Positions 24,226 to 33,093 of a DNA stretch of 64,000 bases are shown here, piece by piece. Source of the stretch: JASHUC01 sp035523875 (GTDB taxonomy: Bacteria > Pseudomonadota > Gammaproteobacteria > Steroidobacterales > Steroidobacteraceae). The DNA is taken from the NCBI GenBank assembly GCA_035523875.1, contig DATKPY010000038.1:1-64000 (forward strand). Reading direction: 5' to 3'. The notes beneath the pieces were generated by a model. That model did not search any database, had not been told where the DNA came from, and saw only the letters and a program-made list of their open reading frames with translations. The position numbers and the translations under genes were made by a program. The first letter of the stretch is position 1. Every line of letters begins with the position of its first letter.

Positions 24226-25419
24226 TCACTGGATGTAATTGAAGAGCGACAGCCGCGAGAGCGAGGCGTAGGACTCCTCCGCCGCCTGCAGCGCGATCTC
24301 CTCGGTGCTCAACTGGGTGGTGGCCGCCGCGTAATCGGTGCTCGAGAGCTGGGAGACCGAGCTCTGCATCGTCGTCTGCGAGCTCTGCTCGCTCGACTGC
24401 GCGGCGGTGATCGCATTGATGCGCGCGCCGACGGAAGCTTGAACGTTGTCCAGGTTGTTCACGGCGTTGCCGATCTGCTGCAGAGCGCCCCCGATCTGCG
24501 TGGTGAGCTGGCCGGAATTCGCGCTCCCCGAGCTCAGCGCCGTAATCAGCCCGGAGAGCGTACTGAAGACGCTCGCGTTGCCGGCGGGAGCGACCGTGAA
24601 CGCATCCCCGGTTGCGGGGGTGCCGGAAATGGTCACCTGGATTCCGTCGAAAGCGATCGCGTCCCCGCTCGTGTACGTGCCGGAGCCCGCGGGGACGGGG
24701 TTGCCCTGGCTGTCCGTGACCTGGTACTGCGTTGGGCTCGTAAAGGTAATGGTGTAGGTATCGGGAACCCAGGCGCTCGGGTCGGTCACGGTGCCGGTGT
24801 CGATCGAGGCGCTGCCGGTGTTGCCCGCGGCGGCCGCCGTCGTGAAGGTGCCGTTGCCCGCCGGAACGTTCATGAAGACCGCGGCGCCCGAATCGCTTTG
24901 CGAGATGAACTGATTGGGGCCGATCTCGACCTGGTTCACCTCGTCCGAGCCGGAGTAGGTGACCGAGCTCCCCGACTGCGCAAAGGGCTGGGTGCCGCTC
25001 GCGGTGCCGGCGAAGAGGTAATTCCCGTTGGTGTCGGTGGTGTTGGCCGTGGAGATCAGTTGTCCGAGGAGTTGCTGAAGCTGGGTCGCGATGTCTTGAA
25101 GCTGGGTCGCATTGAGCGAGGAATTGTTGGCCTGGACGGCGAGCGAGTTCGCGCTCTGCAGGACGTTGGTCGCACTCGTGAGCGCGTTCTCCTCGAGCTC
25201 GAGATTGGCGTTCGCGGCGCTCCCGTTGGTCGAGTACTGCTGCGAGGCCGCGATTTCCTGGTTGAGCTCGTTCACCTGCGTCATCGCGACCGGATTGGCG
25301 GCCGCGTTGGGCAGCATCGAGCCGCTCGACAGCTCGTTCTGCGTTTGCAGCAGCTGTGCGTCGAGTGTGTCGAACTGATCGAGCGCATCGTTCTGAAAGG
25401 TGACGGTGGAGATAGTCAT
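24226..25419 (-). CDS. flgL: Hook-filament junction protein FlgL (HAP3)
   Basis: 397 aa. The flagellin-like N-terminus MTISTVTFQNDALDQFDTL and a C-terminus ending in YAAATTQLSTEEIALQAAEESYASLSRLSLFNYI are conserved FlgL features. Residues about 205-275 form an inserted beta module (DPSAWVPDTYTITFTSPTQY ... GDAFTV) that is nearly the same as one in the neighbouring FlgK. FlgL forms the second hook-filament junction layer. It follows flgK with a 2 bp gap and shares its sigma-28 promoter. Confidence 0.95.
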   Translation of the reverse strand: MTISTVTFQNDALDQFDTLDAQLLQTQNELSSGSMLPNAAANPVAMTQVNELNQEIAASQQYSTNGSAANANLELEENALTSATNVLQSANSLAVQANNSSLNATQLQDIATQLQQLLGQLISTANTTDTNGNYLFAGTASGTQPFAQSGSSVTYSGSDEVNQVEIGPNQFISQSDSGAAVFMNVPAGNGTFTTAAAAGNTGSASIDTGTVTDPSAWVPDTYTITFTSPTQYQVTDSQGNPVPAGSGTYTSGDAIAFDGIQVTISGTPATGDAFTVAPAGNASVFSTLSGLITALSSGSANSGQLTTQIGGALQQIGNAVNNLDNVQASVGARINAITAAQSSEQSSQTTMQSSVSQLSSTDYAAATTQLSTEEIALQAAEESYASLSRLSLFNYIQ

Positions 25420-25421
25420 GG

Positions 25422-27335
25422 TCAGCCGAAGGTGATTGCGGTCATGAGGGAGGTGAACATCTGGCTCGAGGCCTGCACCATCTGCGCGCACGCCTCGTAC
25501 GACTGCTGGTACTGCACCATCAGCGCCGCCTCCTGATCGAGATTGACACCGTCGGCGTTGTTGAGCGAGTCCGTCGCCGACTGGTTCACGGCCTGCTGCG
25601 CGGAGGCGTTCGCCTGCGCCTGCTGCGTGAAGGTGCCGATATTGCTCACGAGGCCATTCGCCGCACCACTCAACGAGGTCGTGGCCCCGTTCAGCGTGTT
25701 GGCCGAGAGCGCGCTCACCATGGCGAGGAGGTTCGAGTTATCGCCGGTGTTCGACGCGCTGTTGCTCGCCACGGTGAACGTATCGCCCGTCGCCGGCGCG
25801 CCCGTGAGCGTGACCTGCGCTCCCTCGAAGGTGATCGGCGATCCGCTCGTGTACGTGCCCGAGCCCGAGGGGACGGGGTTTCCGAGGCTGTCGGTGACCT
25901 GGTACTGCGTCGGGCTCGTGAAGGTGATCGTGTAGGTGTCCGGCGCCCACGCGCTCGGATCGGTGATGCCGTAGGAGCTGATCGTGCCCGTGCCGGTGTT
26001 GCTCGCGCCGGGGCTCGCCTGGATGAGCGAGGCGGCGGCGATTTGCGCGGGATTCGTGAGCAGCATCGACAGCCCCGAGGTCGCGGTCGCCGTCGGCTGG
26101 ATGAGGAAGCTATCGCCGCTCGCCGCGGTGCCGCTCACGACGATCGACAGTCCGGCGGCCTGGAAGGGACTCGCTGCCGTGCCGCTGCCGGTCATGGCGA
26201 CCGGTTGGCCGGTCGTCTGATCCTCAAGCTGCCACGCACCGCCGCTGTACTTGAGCACGTAATCGTCGGTCGTGAGGTCCGCGAGGCTCGTGCGCGTGAC
26301 GCTGAGGGAAGCGTTGCCCGTGTTGCTCGAGCTGCCGGCGACTCCAACACCTCCCACGGCGAACATGGCCTGTCCCGGCGCTCCGCTCGCGTCCATACCC
26401 GATTGCTGCTGCTGGTTGACGAGCGTCGCGAGCGCGACGCTGATCTGTCCCAGCGCATTCTGGGTGGGATCGAGCACCTGGGTCTGCGTCGCGAGCAGTC
26501 CCCCGAGGGTTCCGCCCGTGAGCTCGGAGGTGATATCGACCGTGGTGTTGCCGTTGGTGAGTCCGATGTCGCTCTCGGTCGCATTGTAGGCATTGGGAAT
26601 CGTCGTGAGCTGCGCCGCGGTGCTGCCGGTCACGAGCGCCTGGCCGCTGCCCACGTAGACGTCGACTGCGCCGTTTCCCTCGGTGACGGTATTGACGCTC
26701 ACGTACTGACTCAGCTGATTGATGAGCTGGTCACGCTGGTCCATGAGCTGATTCGGAGTCTGCCCGGACGCCGCGAGCGCATCGGAGATCTGGTTGTTGA
26801 GTGTGGCGATGCTCCCGGCGATGGAGTTGATCTGACTGACGGTCGTGCCGACCTGCGACTGAAGCTGCGAACCGGCCTCGGAGATCTGCGAGTCGTAGGA
26901 GGTGAGCTGCTGAACGAGCGCCTGCGCCTGGCTCAGCACGGCCTGCCCGGAGGCGGTCGAGGTGGGCGCGGTGGACAGGGTCTCAAGCGAGTTTACGAAG
27001 CTCTGTAGCGTCGCCGTGAGCCCGGTGCTCGAGCTGCTCAGCATGTTGTCGATCTGAGCGGCCTCGGTGCCGAGGGTGTTGAAGCTCGAGTAGCTCGCTT
27101 GCGATGAGTTCACTTGCTGCGCAAGCAACGCGTTGTACGCCCGCGTGATGCTCTGAACGTCGACGCCGCTGCCGATGTAGCCGATCGAGCTCGCTTGCCC
27201 GGGAGCTTCGGCGAAGTTGGTGGTCTCGACGGAGTAGCCGGGCGTTGCGACGTTGGCAACGTTGTTGCTCGTCACATCGAGGGCTTGCTGGAAGGCGAGC
27301 AGGCCGGAGACACTGGTCGAGAGAAGGTCGCCCAT
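25422..27335 (-). CDS. flgK: Hook-filament junction protein FlgK (HAP1)
   Basis: 637 aa. The N-terminal rod-hook motif (LLSTSVSGLLAFQQALDVTSNNVANVATPGYS, then QSITRAYNALLAQQV) and C-terminal helix (GVNLDQEAALMVQYQQSYEACAQMVQ) define FlgK. The middle contains two copies of a DxYxI...G..F beta module (about 370-425 and 465-530), the second nearly the same as the FlgL insert. FlgK forms the first junction layer on the hook. It starts 13 bp after the flgJ stop, and a sigma-28 promoter lies inside the 3' end of flgJ. Confidence 0.96.
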   Translation of the reverse strand: MGDLLSTSVSGLLAFQQALDVTSNNVANVATPGYSVETTNFAEAPGQASSIGYIGSGVDVQSITRAYNALLAQQVNSSQASYSSFNTLGTEAAQIDNMLSSSSTGLTATLQSFVNSLETLSTAPTSTASGQAVLSQAQALVQQLTSYDSQISEAGSQLQSQVGTTVSQINSIAGSIATLNNQISDALAASGQTPNQLMDQRDQLINQLSQYVSVNTVTEGNGAVDVYVGSGQALVTGSTAAQLTTIPNAYNATESDIGLTNGNTTVDITSELTGGTLGGLLATQTQVLDPTQNALGQISVALATLVNQQQQSGMDASGAPGQAMFAVGGVGVAGSSSNTGNASLSVTRTSLADLTTDDYVLKYSGGAWQLEDQTTGQPVAMTGSGTAASPFQAAGLSIVVSGTAASGDSFLIQPTATATSGLSMLLTNPAQIAAASLIQASPGASNTGTGTISSYGITDPSAWAPDTYTITFTSPTQYQVTDSLGNPVPSGSGTYTSGSPITFEGAQVTLTGAPATGDTFTVASNSASNTGDNSNLLAMVSALSANTLNGATTSLSGAANGLVSNIGTFTQQAQANASAQQAVNQSATDSLNNADGVNLDQEAALMVQYQQSYEACAQMVQASSQMFTSLMTAITFG

Positions 27336-27348
27336 CGATCAACGCCCT

Positions 27349-28359
27349 CTAGAGAAGCGTGCCCGTATCGCCGGTTATCGGCGGCACGTCCGCAAACTTG
27401 AGTGGTCCGCCCGTTGAAGCGACGAGCGGCGAGCCGCCCGCGGCGTTCTGCGCCACGGTGGCCGTGACGTGGCTCGCGATGGCGCTCACCTTGTGGGCAT
27501 AATCCGGATCCGTCGCGTAGCCGCCACGCTGCAGGGCCGTCGCGAACGCGCGCACGTCGCCGCCGGTGTTGAGCGCCGCGGCGTAACGCGGAGTGGTCTT
27601 GAGCAGCGCGACATAATCCTCGAAGCTCTGCGCCGAGCTCGGATAGGCGCGAAACTCACCGCTGGTGCCGGTCGCGGCGCCGTTCTCGACCTCCCACGTC
27701 GGTGCGGTGACGGCCGGGCCACTCCAGCTCGCGCCCGCCTTGACACCGAAGAGATTGTTGCTCGACTGCCCGCCCTCGGTGCGCGGGACGCTTCGGCCCC
27801 AGTCGGTCTCGAGCGCGGCCTGCGCGACGAGACCCGCCGGACTCACCCCGAGCGCCGCGCCGGCGCGCTCGGCCTGCGGCCACAGCTGCCCGATGAAGCG
27901 CTTGCGCTCGACGGCGGTCGCAGGCGCGAGCGACCGAGCGCCCGCGGGCGACGGGGCGCGCAGCGGCATCCCGGCTCCCGTCCCTGCGGGCTTGAGCGCC
28001 ATTCCGGCGGCCTTCTTCGCGCCGAGCGTGCCCGATGCGCTGCCCGCTCCCGTCACTCCCAGCTTCTGCAGCTGGCGCACCAGCATATCGGCGAGCCCGA
28101 GTCCGTGACCGCGCGTGAGCTCGATCGACAGCTGGTCGTCGAACATGCTCTGGTAGGCCTCGCTCTGATCGCTGCCGAAGATCGGATCACGACCGATCGC
28201 ATCACGCATGCTCTTGATCATCATGCGCGCGAACAGCGCCTCGAACTGCTTCGCCACCTCGCGCACGGCCGCCGGGTTGTGGCTGCCGGCGCTGCGACGC
28301 AAGGCGGCGAGCCCGGCGAAGTCGCCGTAAGTGCTCACATCGGGAACGGGCGCTGGCAT
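27349..28359 (-). CDS. flgJ: Peptidoglycan hydrolase / rod-capping protein FlgJ
   Basis: 336 aa bifunctional FlgJ. Residues about 25-100 are the rod-binding domain (VAKQFEALFARMMIKSMRDA, FDDQLSIELTRGHGLGLADMLVRQL). After an Ala/Pro linker (105-150), residues 155-315 are an N-acetylglucosaminidase of the GH73 type with catalytic Glu184 in AALETDWGR and the SSNNLFGVKAG motif. It makes a hole in the cell wall for the rod. ATG 28359, 17 bp after flgI, is chosen over a more upstream frame that would overlap flgI. Confidence 0.95.
   Translation of the reverse strand: MPAPVPDVSTYGDFAGLAALRRSAGSHNPAAVREVAKQFEALFARMMIKSMRDAIGRDPIFGSDQSEAYQSMFDDQLSIELTRGHGLGLADMLVRQLQKLGVTGAGSASGTLGAKKAAGMALKPAGTGAGMPLRAPSPAGARSLAPATAVERKRFIGQLWPQAERAGAALGVSPAGLVAQAALETDWGRSVPRTEGGQSSNNLFGVKAGASWSGPAVTAPTWEVENGAATGTSGEFRAYPSSAQSFEDYVALLKTTPRYAAALNTGGDVRAFATALQRGGYATDPDYAHKVSAIASHVTATVAQNAAGGSPLVASTGGPLKFADVPPITGDTGTLL
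27375..27401 (-). promoter_or_regulatory. Sigma-28 (FliA) promoter for flgK-flgL
   Basis: On the minus strand it reads TCAAGTTT, 11 bases, GCCGATAA, essentially the textbook FliA consensus. It is embedded in the coding sequence for the last residues of FlgJ, 39 bp before the flgK start. It allows late expression of flgKL separately from the flgB operon. Confidence 0.9.
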
Positions 28360-28375
28360 GGGGGTTGCGGCCGCC

Positions 28376-29524
28376 TCAGATGACGATGAGCTGCGCGTGC
28401 AAGGCACCCGCCTGCTGCAGCGCTTCGAGGATCGCCACCAGATCGCTCGGCGCCGCGCCCACCTGGTTCACGGCGCGCACGATCGCATCGAGATTCACGC
28501 CGGCCTGAAAGACGAACATGTGGGCGTCGGCCTGCTTCACCTCGATCGTGCTGCGGGGAACGACCACGGTCTGACCCTGCGAGAGCGGGGCCGGCTGGCT
28601 CACGTCCTGCCGCTCGGTGATCGTCACGGAGAGCGAGCCGTGCGCGACGGCCGCCGCCGTCACGCGCACCTCGGAGCTGATGACCACCGTGCCGGTACGC
28701 GAGTTGATGATCACGCGCGCCGGCGCCTCGCCCGGCTCCACCTCGATCGCCTGGAGCATCGCGATGAAGGCGGTACGCTGATTGGAGTCGACCGGCGCGC
28801 GCACGCGGATGGACACGGCATCGAGCGCATCCGCCGTGCCGGCGCCGAGCTCCTTGTTGATCGCGGCAGCCACGTGCGCCGCGGTGGTGAAGTCCGGCGT
28901 ATTGAGATTGAGCACGACATTCGGCTCACCGGCGAAGCGCACGGGAACCGTGCGCTCGACCGTGGCACCATTCGGAATGCGTCCTGCGCTCGGGACGTTG
29001 AGCGTCATCTTCGAGCCATCCTTGCCCATCACCCCGAATCCGCTCACGAGCACGTTGCCCTGTGCCATCGCGTAGACCTGCCCGTCCGCGCCGCGCAGCG
29101 CGGTGAGCAGCAGGTTTCCACCCCGCAGGCTCTGCGCATCGCCGATCGAGCCCACCGTCACGTCGATCGTCTGCCCGGGCTTGGAGAACGGGGGCAGCTC
29201 GGCAGTGACGGTCACGGCGGCGATGTTGTTCACCATCGGATTGGTGTTCGGCGGAATCGTGACGCCGAAGCGCAGCAGCAGGTTCTGCAAGCTCTGCATG
29301 GTGAACGGGGTCATCGTCGTCTGGTCGCCGGTGCCGTTCAATCCGACGACCAGGCCGTAGCCGATGAGCTGGTTGGTACGCACGCCGGCGATGGTCGCCA
29401 TGTCCTCGATGCGCTCGGCGCGTGTCGGAGCCGCCGCCACGATGAGCGCGAGCGCTGCCAGCACGGACCCCCAAGCCCTCTGCCGGGAGCGCTCAGATCT
29501 CGCGCAGGGTGTGCGCGCGGCCAT
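28376..29524 (-). CDS. flgI: Flagellar P-ring protein FlgI
   Basis: 382 aa. The signal peptide (1-36, cleavage after PTRA) is followed by the invariant start ERIEDMATIAGVRTNQLIGYGLVVGLNGTGD, then QSLQNLLLRFGV, TVGSIGDAQSLRGGNLLLTALRGADG and the C-terminal VNLDAIVRAVNQVGAAPSDLVAILEALQQAGAL. It assembles the periplasmic P-ring around the rod. ATG 29524 overlaps the flgH stop (ATGA), which is preferred to ATG 29539. Confidence 0.97.
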   Translation of the reverse strand: MAARTPCARSERSRQRAWGSVLAALALIVAAAPTRAERIEDMATIAGVRTNQLIGYGLVVGLNGTGDQTTMTPFTMQSLQNLLLRFGVTIPPNTNPMVNNIAAVTVTAELPPFSKPGQTIDVTVGSIGDAQSLRGGNLLLTALRGADGQVYAMAQGNVLVSGFGVMGKDGSKMTLNVPSAGRIPNGATVERTVPVRFAGEPNVVLNLNTPDFTTAAHVAAAINKELGAGTADALDAVSIRVRAPVDSNQRTAFIAMLQAIEVEPGEAPARVIINSRTGTVVISSEVRVTAAAVAHGSLSVTITERQDVSQPAPLSQGQTVVVPRSTIEVKQADAHMFVFQAGVNLDAIVRAVNQVGAAPSDLVAILEALQQAGALHAQLIVI

Positions 29525-30201
29525 CAAAACGGTGCCCACGGTGAGTTGAAGAAGCGCGAGAGCCAGCTCTGCGCGTTGGCGTCGTTGACCGCGCCCTTGC
29601 CGCTGTAGCTGATGCGCGCGCTCGCGACGCGGTACGAGGGGATCGAGTCGTCGGATGCGAGGTCGATCGGACGGATGATCCCCGTCACACGGACGTACTC
29701 CTGCCCCTGGTTGAGGCCGATCTGCTTCTGGCCGGCAACGACCAGGTTGCCGTTCGGCAGCACTTTGATCACGGTCACGGCGAGATACCCCGTCAGGCTG
29801 TTGCTCTGCGCGCTGTCGCCGGCGCCAGTGAACTTGGTCGCATCGTTGATGTTGTTGTCGAGTAGCGGCACGCCGTGGAACGTGAGCGCTTTGCCGAGGA
29901 TCGTCGAGCCGGGGAGGGTGTCGGTGGTCGCCTTGCTCGTATCCGTGGTCGCCGACTTCTGTGCCGCCGTCTGCTCCTCGAGCATGATCGTCACGATGTC
30001 ACCGACGTGGCGCGCGACCGGATTCGCGGCGAGCTCCATTTCGCGGTCCGCCTGGTAGATCGCGCCGTTGGTGGGCGGGGGAACGGGCTGCTGCGCCCAC
30101 GCGAGGCCATCGTCGGGATGCTCGGTGTGCGAGAGGCTGTGGCAGGCGCTCGTGGACACGACGGCGAGCGCCGCACAGGCGATGTTCTTCACTACTCCCA
30201 T
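29524..30201 (-). CDS. flgH: Flagellar L-ring lipoprotein FlgH
   Basis: 225 aa. The lipoprotein leader ends STSAC with acylated Cys20. The conserved middle reads VGDIVTIMLEEQTAAQKSATTDTSK, followed by GAGDSAQSNSLTGYLAVTVIKVLPNGNLVVAGQKQI and the terminal GIIRPIDLASDDSIPS / ISYSGKGAVNDANAQSWLSRFFN. It forms the outer-membrane L-ring. It lies 10 bp after flgG. Confidence 0.97.
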   Translation of the reverse strand: MGVVKNIACAALAVVSTSACHSLSHTEHPDDGLAWAQQPVPPPTNGAIYQADREMELAANPVARHVGDIVTIMLEEQTAAQKSATTDTSKATTDTLPGSTILGKALTFHGVPLLDNNINDATKFTGAGDSAQSNSLTGYLAVTVIKVLPNGNLVVAGQKQIGLNQGQEYVRVTGIIRPIDLASDDSIPSYRVASARISYSGKGAVNDANAQSWLSRFFNSPWAPF

Positions 30202-30211
30202 GTAGGCGCGC

Positions 30212-30997
30212 TCACATATTCTGCGTGCCGTACTGGAGCATCTGGTCGGTCGTCTCGACCGCCCGCGAGTTCATCTCGTAGGCTTCCTGGGTCTGGATCA
30301 TATTGACGAGCTCCTCGACGATATCGACGTTCGAGGCTTCGACGGAGCCCTGAATGAGTGTGCCGAGGCCGCTCAAGCCCGGTGTGCCGATGGTCGGCGG
30401 GCCGCTCGAGGCGGTCTCGACCGAGAGGTTCCCGCCGATGTCCTGCAGGCCCGCGGGATTGATGAAATTGGCGAGCTGCAGCGTGCCGACGGTCGTGGGC
30501 GTGCTCTGATTGGCGAGCTGCACGCTCACCGTGCCGTCTGCGCCGATCGTGATCGACTGCGCGCCCGTTGGAACCGTGATCGCAGGTTGCACCTGGTAGC
30601 CCTCCGCGGTGACCAGCTGTCCTTGGGCATTGAGCTGGAAGCTCCCATCGCGCGTGTAGGCGAGCGTGCCGTTCGGCTGCAGCACCTGGAAGAACCCGAG
30701 GCCCTGTACCGCCACGTCGAGTGCGTTGCCGGTGTTGTCGACGCTCCCCTGGGTGTAGTTCTTCTCCGTCGAGACCACCCGCACGCCGGTGCCGATGTTC
30801 AAGCCCGATGGCGACTGCGTGGTCTGGGAGGTGTCCGCACCGACTTGCGAAAGATTCTGATAAAGCAGGTCGTCGAACACGGCGCGGCTTTTCTTGAACC
30901 CGGTCGTGTTGGCGTTCGCGAGGTTGTTCGCGGTGACGGTCATCTGCGTCTGCTGCGCGTCGAGGCCGGTCTTCGCGGCCCAAAGTGCGGGTTCCAT
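30212..30997 (-). CDS. flgG: Distal rod protein FlgG
   Basis: 261 aa, matching the usual length. The N-terminus (LWAAKTGLDAQQTQMTVTANNLANANTTGFKKSRAVFDDLLYQNL) and the C-terminal SNVDIVEELVNMIQTQEAYEMNSRAVETTDQML are diagnostic of FlgG. LNAQGQLVTAEGYQVQP lies between. It builds the distal rod. It is in the flg operon between flgF and flgH. Confidence 0.98.
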   Translation of the reverse strand: MEPALWAAKTGLDAQQTQMTVTANNLANANTTGFKKSRAVFDDLLYQNLSQVGADTSQTTQSPSGLNIGTGVRVVSTEKNYTQGSVDNTGNALDVAVQGLGFFQVLQPNGTLAYTRDGSFQLNAQGQLVTAEGYQVQPAITVPTGAQSITIGADGTVSVQLANQSTPTTVGTLQLANFINPAGLQDIGGNLSVETASSGPPTIGTPGLSGLGTLIQGSVEASNVDIVEELVNMIQTQEAYEMNSRAVETTDQMLQYGTQNM

Positions 30998-31038
30998 GTG
31001 GCGTGTCCTTTTAAGTGGTGGCTGCGGCCGAGCGGCGC

Positions 31039-31779
31039 TCAGCTCGATTGCAACAGCTTCGAGGAGGAGGCGCTGTCATCTTCCTGGGTGTGGAGCGATT
31101 TCACCTGCAGCTCGAACTGGCGCGCGAGCTCGATCATGTTCACGAGGCACTCCGGAATATTCACGTTGCTCGCCTCGAGCACGCCCGAGGCGAGCGTGGT
31201 GTTGGCGTCGGCCTCGGCGGGCGTCCCATCGCGCGTGCGGTACAGCCCGTCCGACCCGCGCTCGACATCGGCCGTCGGCGGATTGACGAGCTTGATCCTT
31301 CCCACGCGCGCCATGCTGACCGGGGTCTGCCCCATGGGCACGACCGTGACCGAGCCGTCCGCGCCGATCGTGGTGGAAGCCGCCGGCGGCACCGTGATCG
31401 GTCCGTCGTCGCCGAGCACCTGGTAGCCCGTCGCGGTCATGAGCAGTCCGCTCGGATCGATGTGCAGGTCGCCGGCGCGGGTGTAGGCCTCGTTGCCGTT
31501 CGCATCCTGCACGGCGATGTAGCCCGAGCCCTGGACGGCCACATCGAGCGGATTGCCGGTCTCCATCTCCTGCCCGGGGGTCGAGTCGAGCCCCACGGTG
31601 CTGGTCGTTGCGTAGACACGCGATGCGTAACCGGGGCCATTCACCGCACGGCTCTGGAACGCCGAGAGATCGGCCTTGAAGCCCACGGTGCTCGCATTCG
31701 CCAGGTTGTAGTTGTTCGCCGCCTGCGCGGCGAGCGTCTCCTTCGCACCGGTCATCGCGACGTAGATCAGCTTGTCCAT
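31039..31779 (-). CDS. flgF: Proximal rod protein FlgF
   Basis: 246 aa. It starts with MDKLIYVAMTGAKETLAAQAANNYNLANASTVGFKADL, the FlgF form of the rod-protein N-terminus. The C-terminus has SNVNIPECLVNMIELARQFELQVKSLHT. It is part of the periplasmic rod. It lies 41 bp upstream of flgG and 47 bp downstream of flgE. Confidence 0.97.
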   Translation of the reverse strand: MDKLIYVAMTGAKETLAAQAANNYNLANASTVGFKADLSAFQSRAVNGPGYASRVYATTSTVGLDSTPGQEMETGNPLDVAVQGSGYIAVQDANGNEAYTRAGDLHIDPSGLLMTATGYQVLGDDGPITVPPAASTTIGADGSVTVVPMGQTPVSMARVGRIKLVNPPTADVERGSDGLYRTRDGTPAEADANTTLASGVLEASNVNIPECLVNMIELARQFELQVKSLHTQEDDSASSSKLLQSS

Positions 31780-31826
31780 CGCTTACCCTCGATGACTCCC
31801 GACGGCGAGGCTCACCTGCTCCGTGC

Positions 31827-33053
31827 TCAGCCCTGCTGGCCGATCTGGATGATCGACTGGGTGACCTGGTCCTGCGTCTGGATCATCTGCGCGTTTGCCT
31901 GGAAGTCGCGCTCCGCGGTGATCATGTCGACGAGCGCCGAGGTGGTGTCGACGTTCGACTCCTCGAGCGACCCGGACTCGATGGTGCCGAAGCCCGAGGT
32001 TCCCGCCACGCCGTTCACGGGCGCACCGGACTCGTCGGTCGCGGACCAGGAGGCACTGCCGAGCTGCTGCAAGCCCTGCGAGTTCGCGAAGTTGGCAAGC
32101 GCGATCTGCCCGAGGTTGACCGAGTTGCCGTTCGTGTACTGCGCCTGCACCACTCCGGAGGAGCTGATGTTGATGCCGGTCAACTGGCCGGTGGTGTAGC
32201 CGTTCTGCTGCACGGCCGTCACACCGAAGGTGCCGCCGTATTGCGTCGTGCCGCTGAAATTGAACGTCATGTTCATCGCCGCCGCGCCGGTCGCGGGCGT
32301 GTACGCCGGGAAGGTGATCTGGCCGTTCGCCGGCGTGGTGAGTGCGCCGCTCGAGGAGTAATCGAGTGCCTGCGGCGTGCCCACGTCGTTCCCGTCCACG
32401 GCGAGCTGCACGGTCCAGTCGTTCGGGGTCGCGCCCGCGATGAAGTAGAGCGATGCGGTGTGTGCGGCGCCCAACGAGTCGTAGACCGTGAGGGAGGTGG
32501 TGTTCGTGTAGCTGTTCGGGTCGGTCGCGCTGAACGGCGCATCGGCGGGCGCGGCGGCACCGGCGGGCAGGTTTGCGGTGATCTGCGCGGTGGTGGTCGC
32601 TTGCGGCGCGCTTTCGCTCGTGTTGAGCGTGAGGTTCGCGAGTCCGCCCGTGTTGAAGCCGCCGTTTGCGAGCGGCGGGTATACCTGCAGGTTCTGACCG
32701 TCGGCGGTCACCACCTCATTGTCGCTGTTCAGCTGGAATTCTCCGTCGCGCGTGTAATTGAGCGCGCCGCCGTTGCTCAGGATGAAGAAACCGTTGCCGC
32801 TCACCGCAAGATCGAGGTTGTTCCCAGTCGTCTCGATGTTGCCCTGCGTGAACTGCTGCGCGACCTCGGAGACCGCGACGCCATTGCCGACGGCCGTCGC
32901 GCTCACGCCCGTCTGGGACGAGGCGAAGAGGTCGGCGAACTCGGTTCGCGATCCCTTGAAGCCGGTGGTGGCGACGTTCGCGAGATTGTTGGAGGTGACC
33001 GAGAGGTCCTCGTTGGCGGCGTTGAGGCCCGTGAGTGCGATGTTGAACGACAT
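31827..33053 (-). CDS. flgE: Flagellar hook protein FlgE
   Basis: 408 aa. The rod/hook N-terminus (MSFNIALTGLNAANEDLSVTSNNLANVATTGFKGSRTEFADLF) and C-terminus (SNVDTTSALVDMITAERDFQANAQMIQTQDQVTQSI) are intact. The middle holds the FlgE D2 domain (SLTVYDSLGAAHTASLYF). It polymerises as the universal joint outside the cell. It lies 40 bp after flgD. Confidence 0.97.
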   Translation of the reverse strand: MSFNIALTGLNAANEDLSVTSNNLANVATTGFKGSRTEFADLFASSQTGVSATAVGNGVAVSEVAQQFTQGNIETTGNNLDLAVSGNGFFILSNGGALNYTRDGEFQLNSDNEVVTADGQNLQVYPPLANGGFNTGGLANLTLNTSESAPQATTTAQITANLPAGAAAPADAPFSATDPNSYTNTTSLTVYDSLGAAHTASLYFIAGATPNDWTVQLAVDGNDVGTPQALDYSSSGALTTPANGQITFPAYTPATGAAAMNMTFNFSGTTQYGGTFGVTAVQQNGYTTGQLTGINISSSGVVQAQYTNGNSVNLGQIALANFANSQGLQQLGSASWSATDESGAPVNGVAGTSGFGTIESGSLEESNVDTTSALVDMITAERDFQANAQMIQTQDQVTQSIIQIGQQG

Positions 33054-33093
33054 GAATAAACTCCCGGAGAAATGTGGTTTCGGTGGCGATGGG

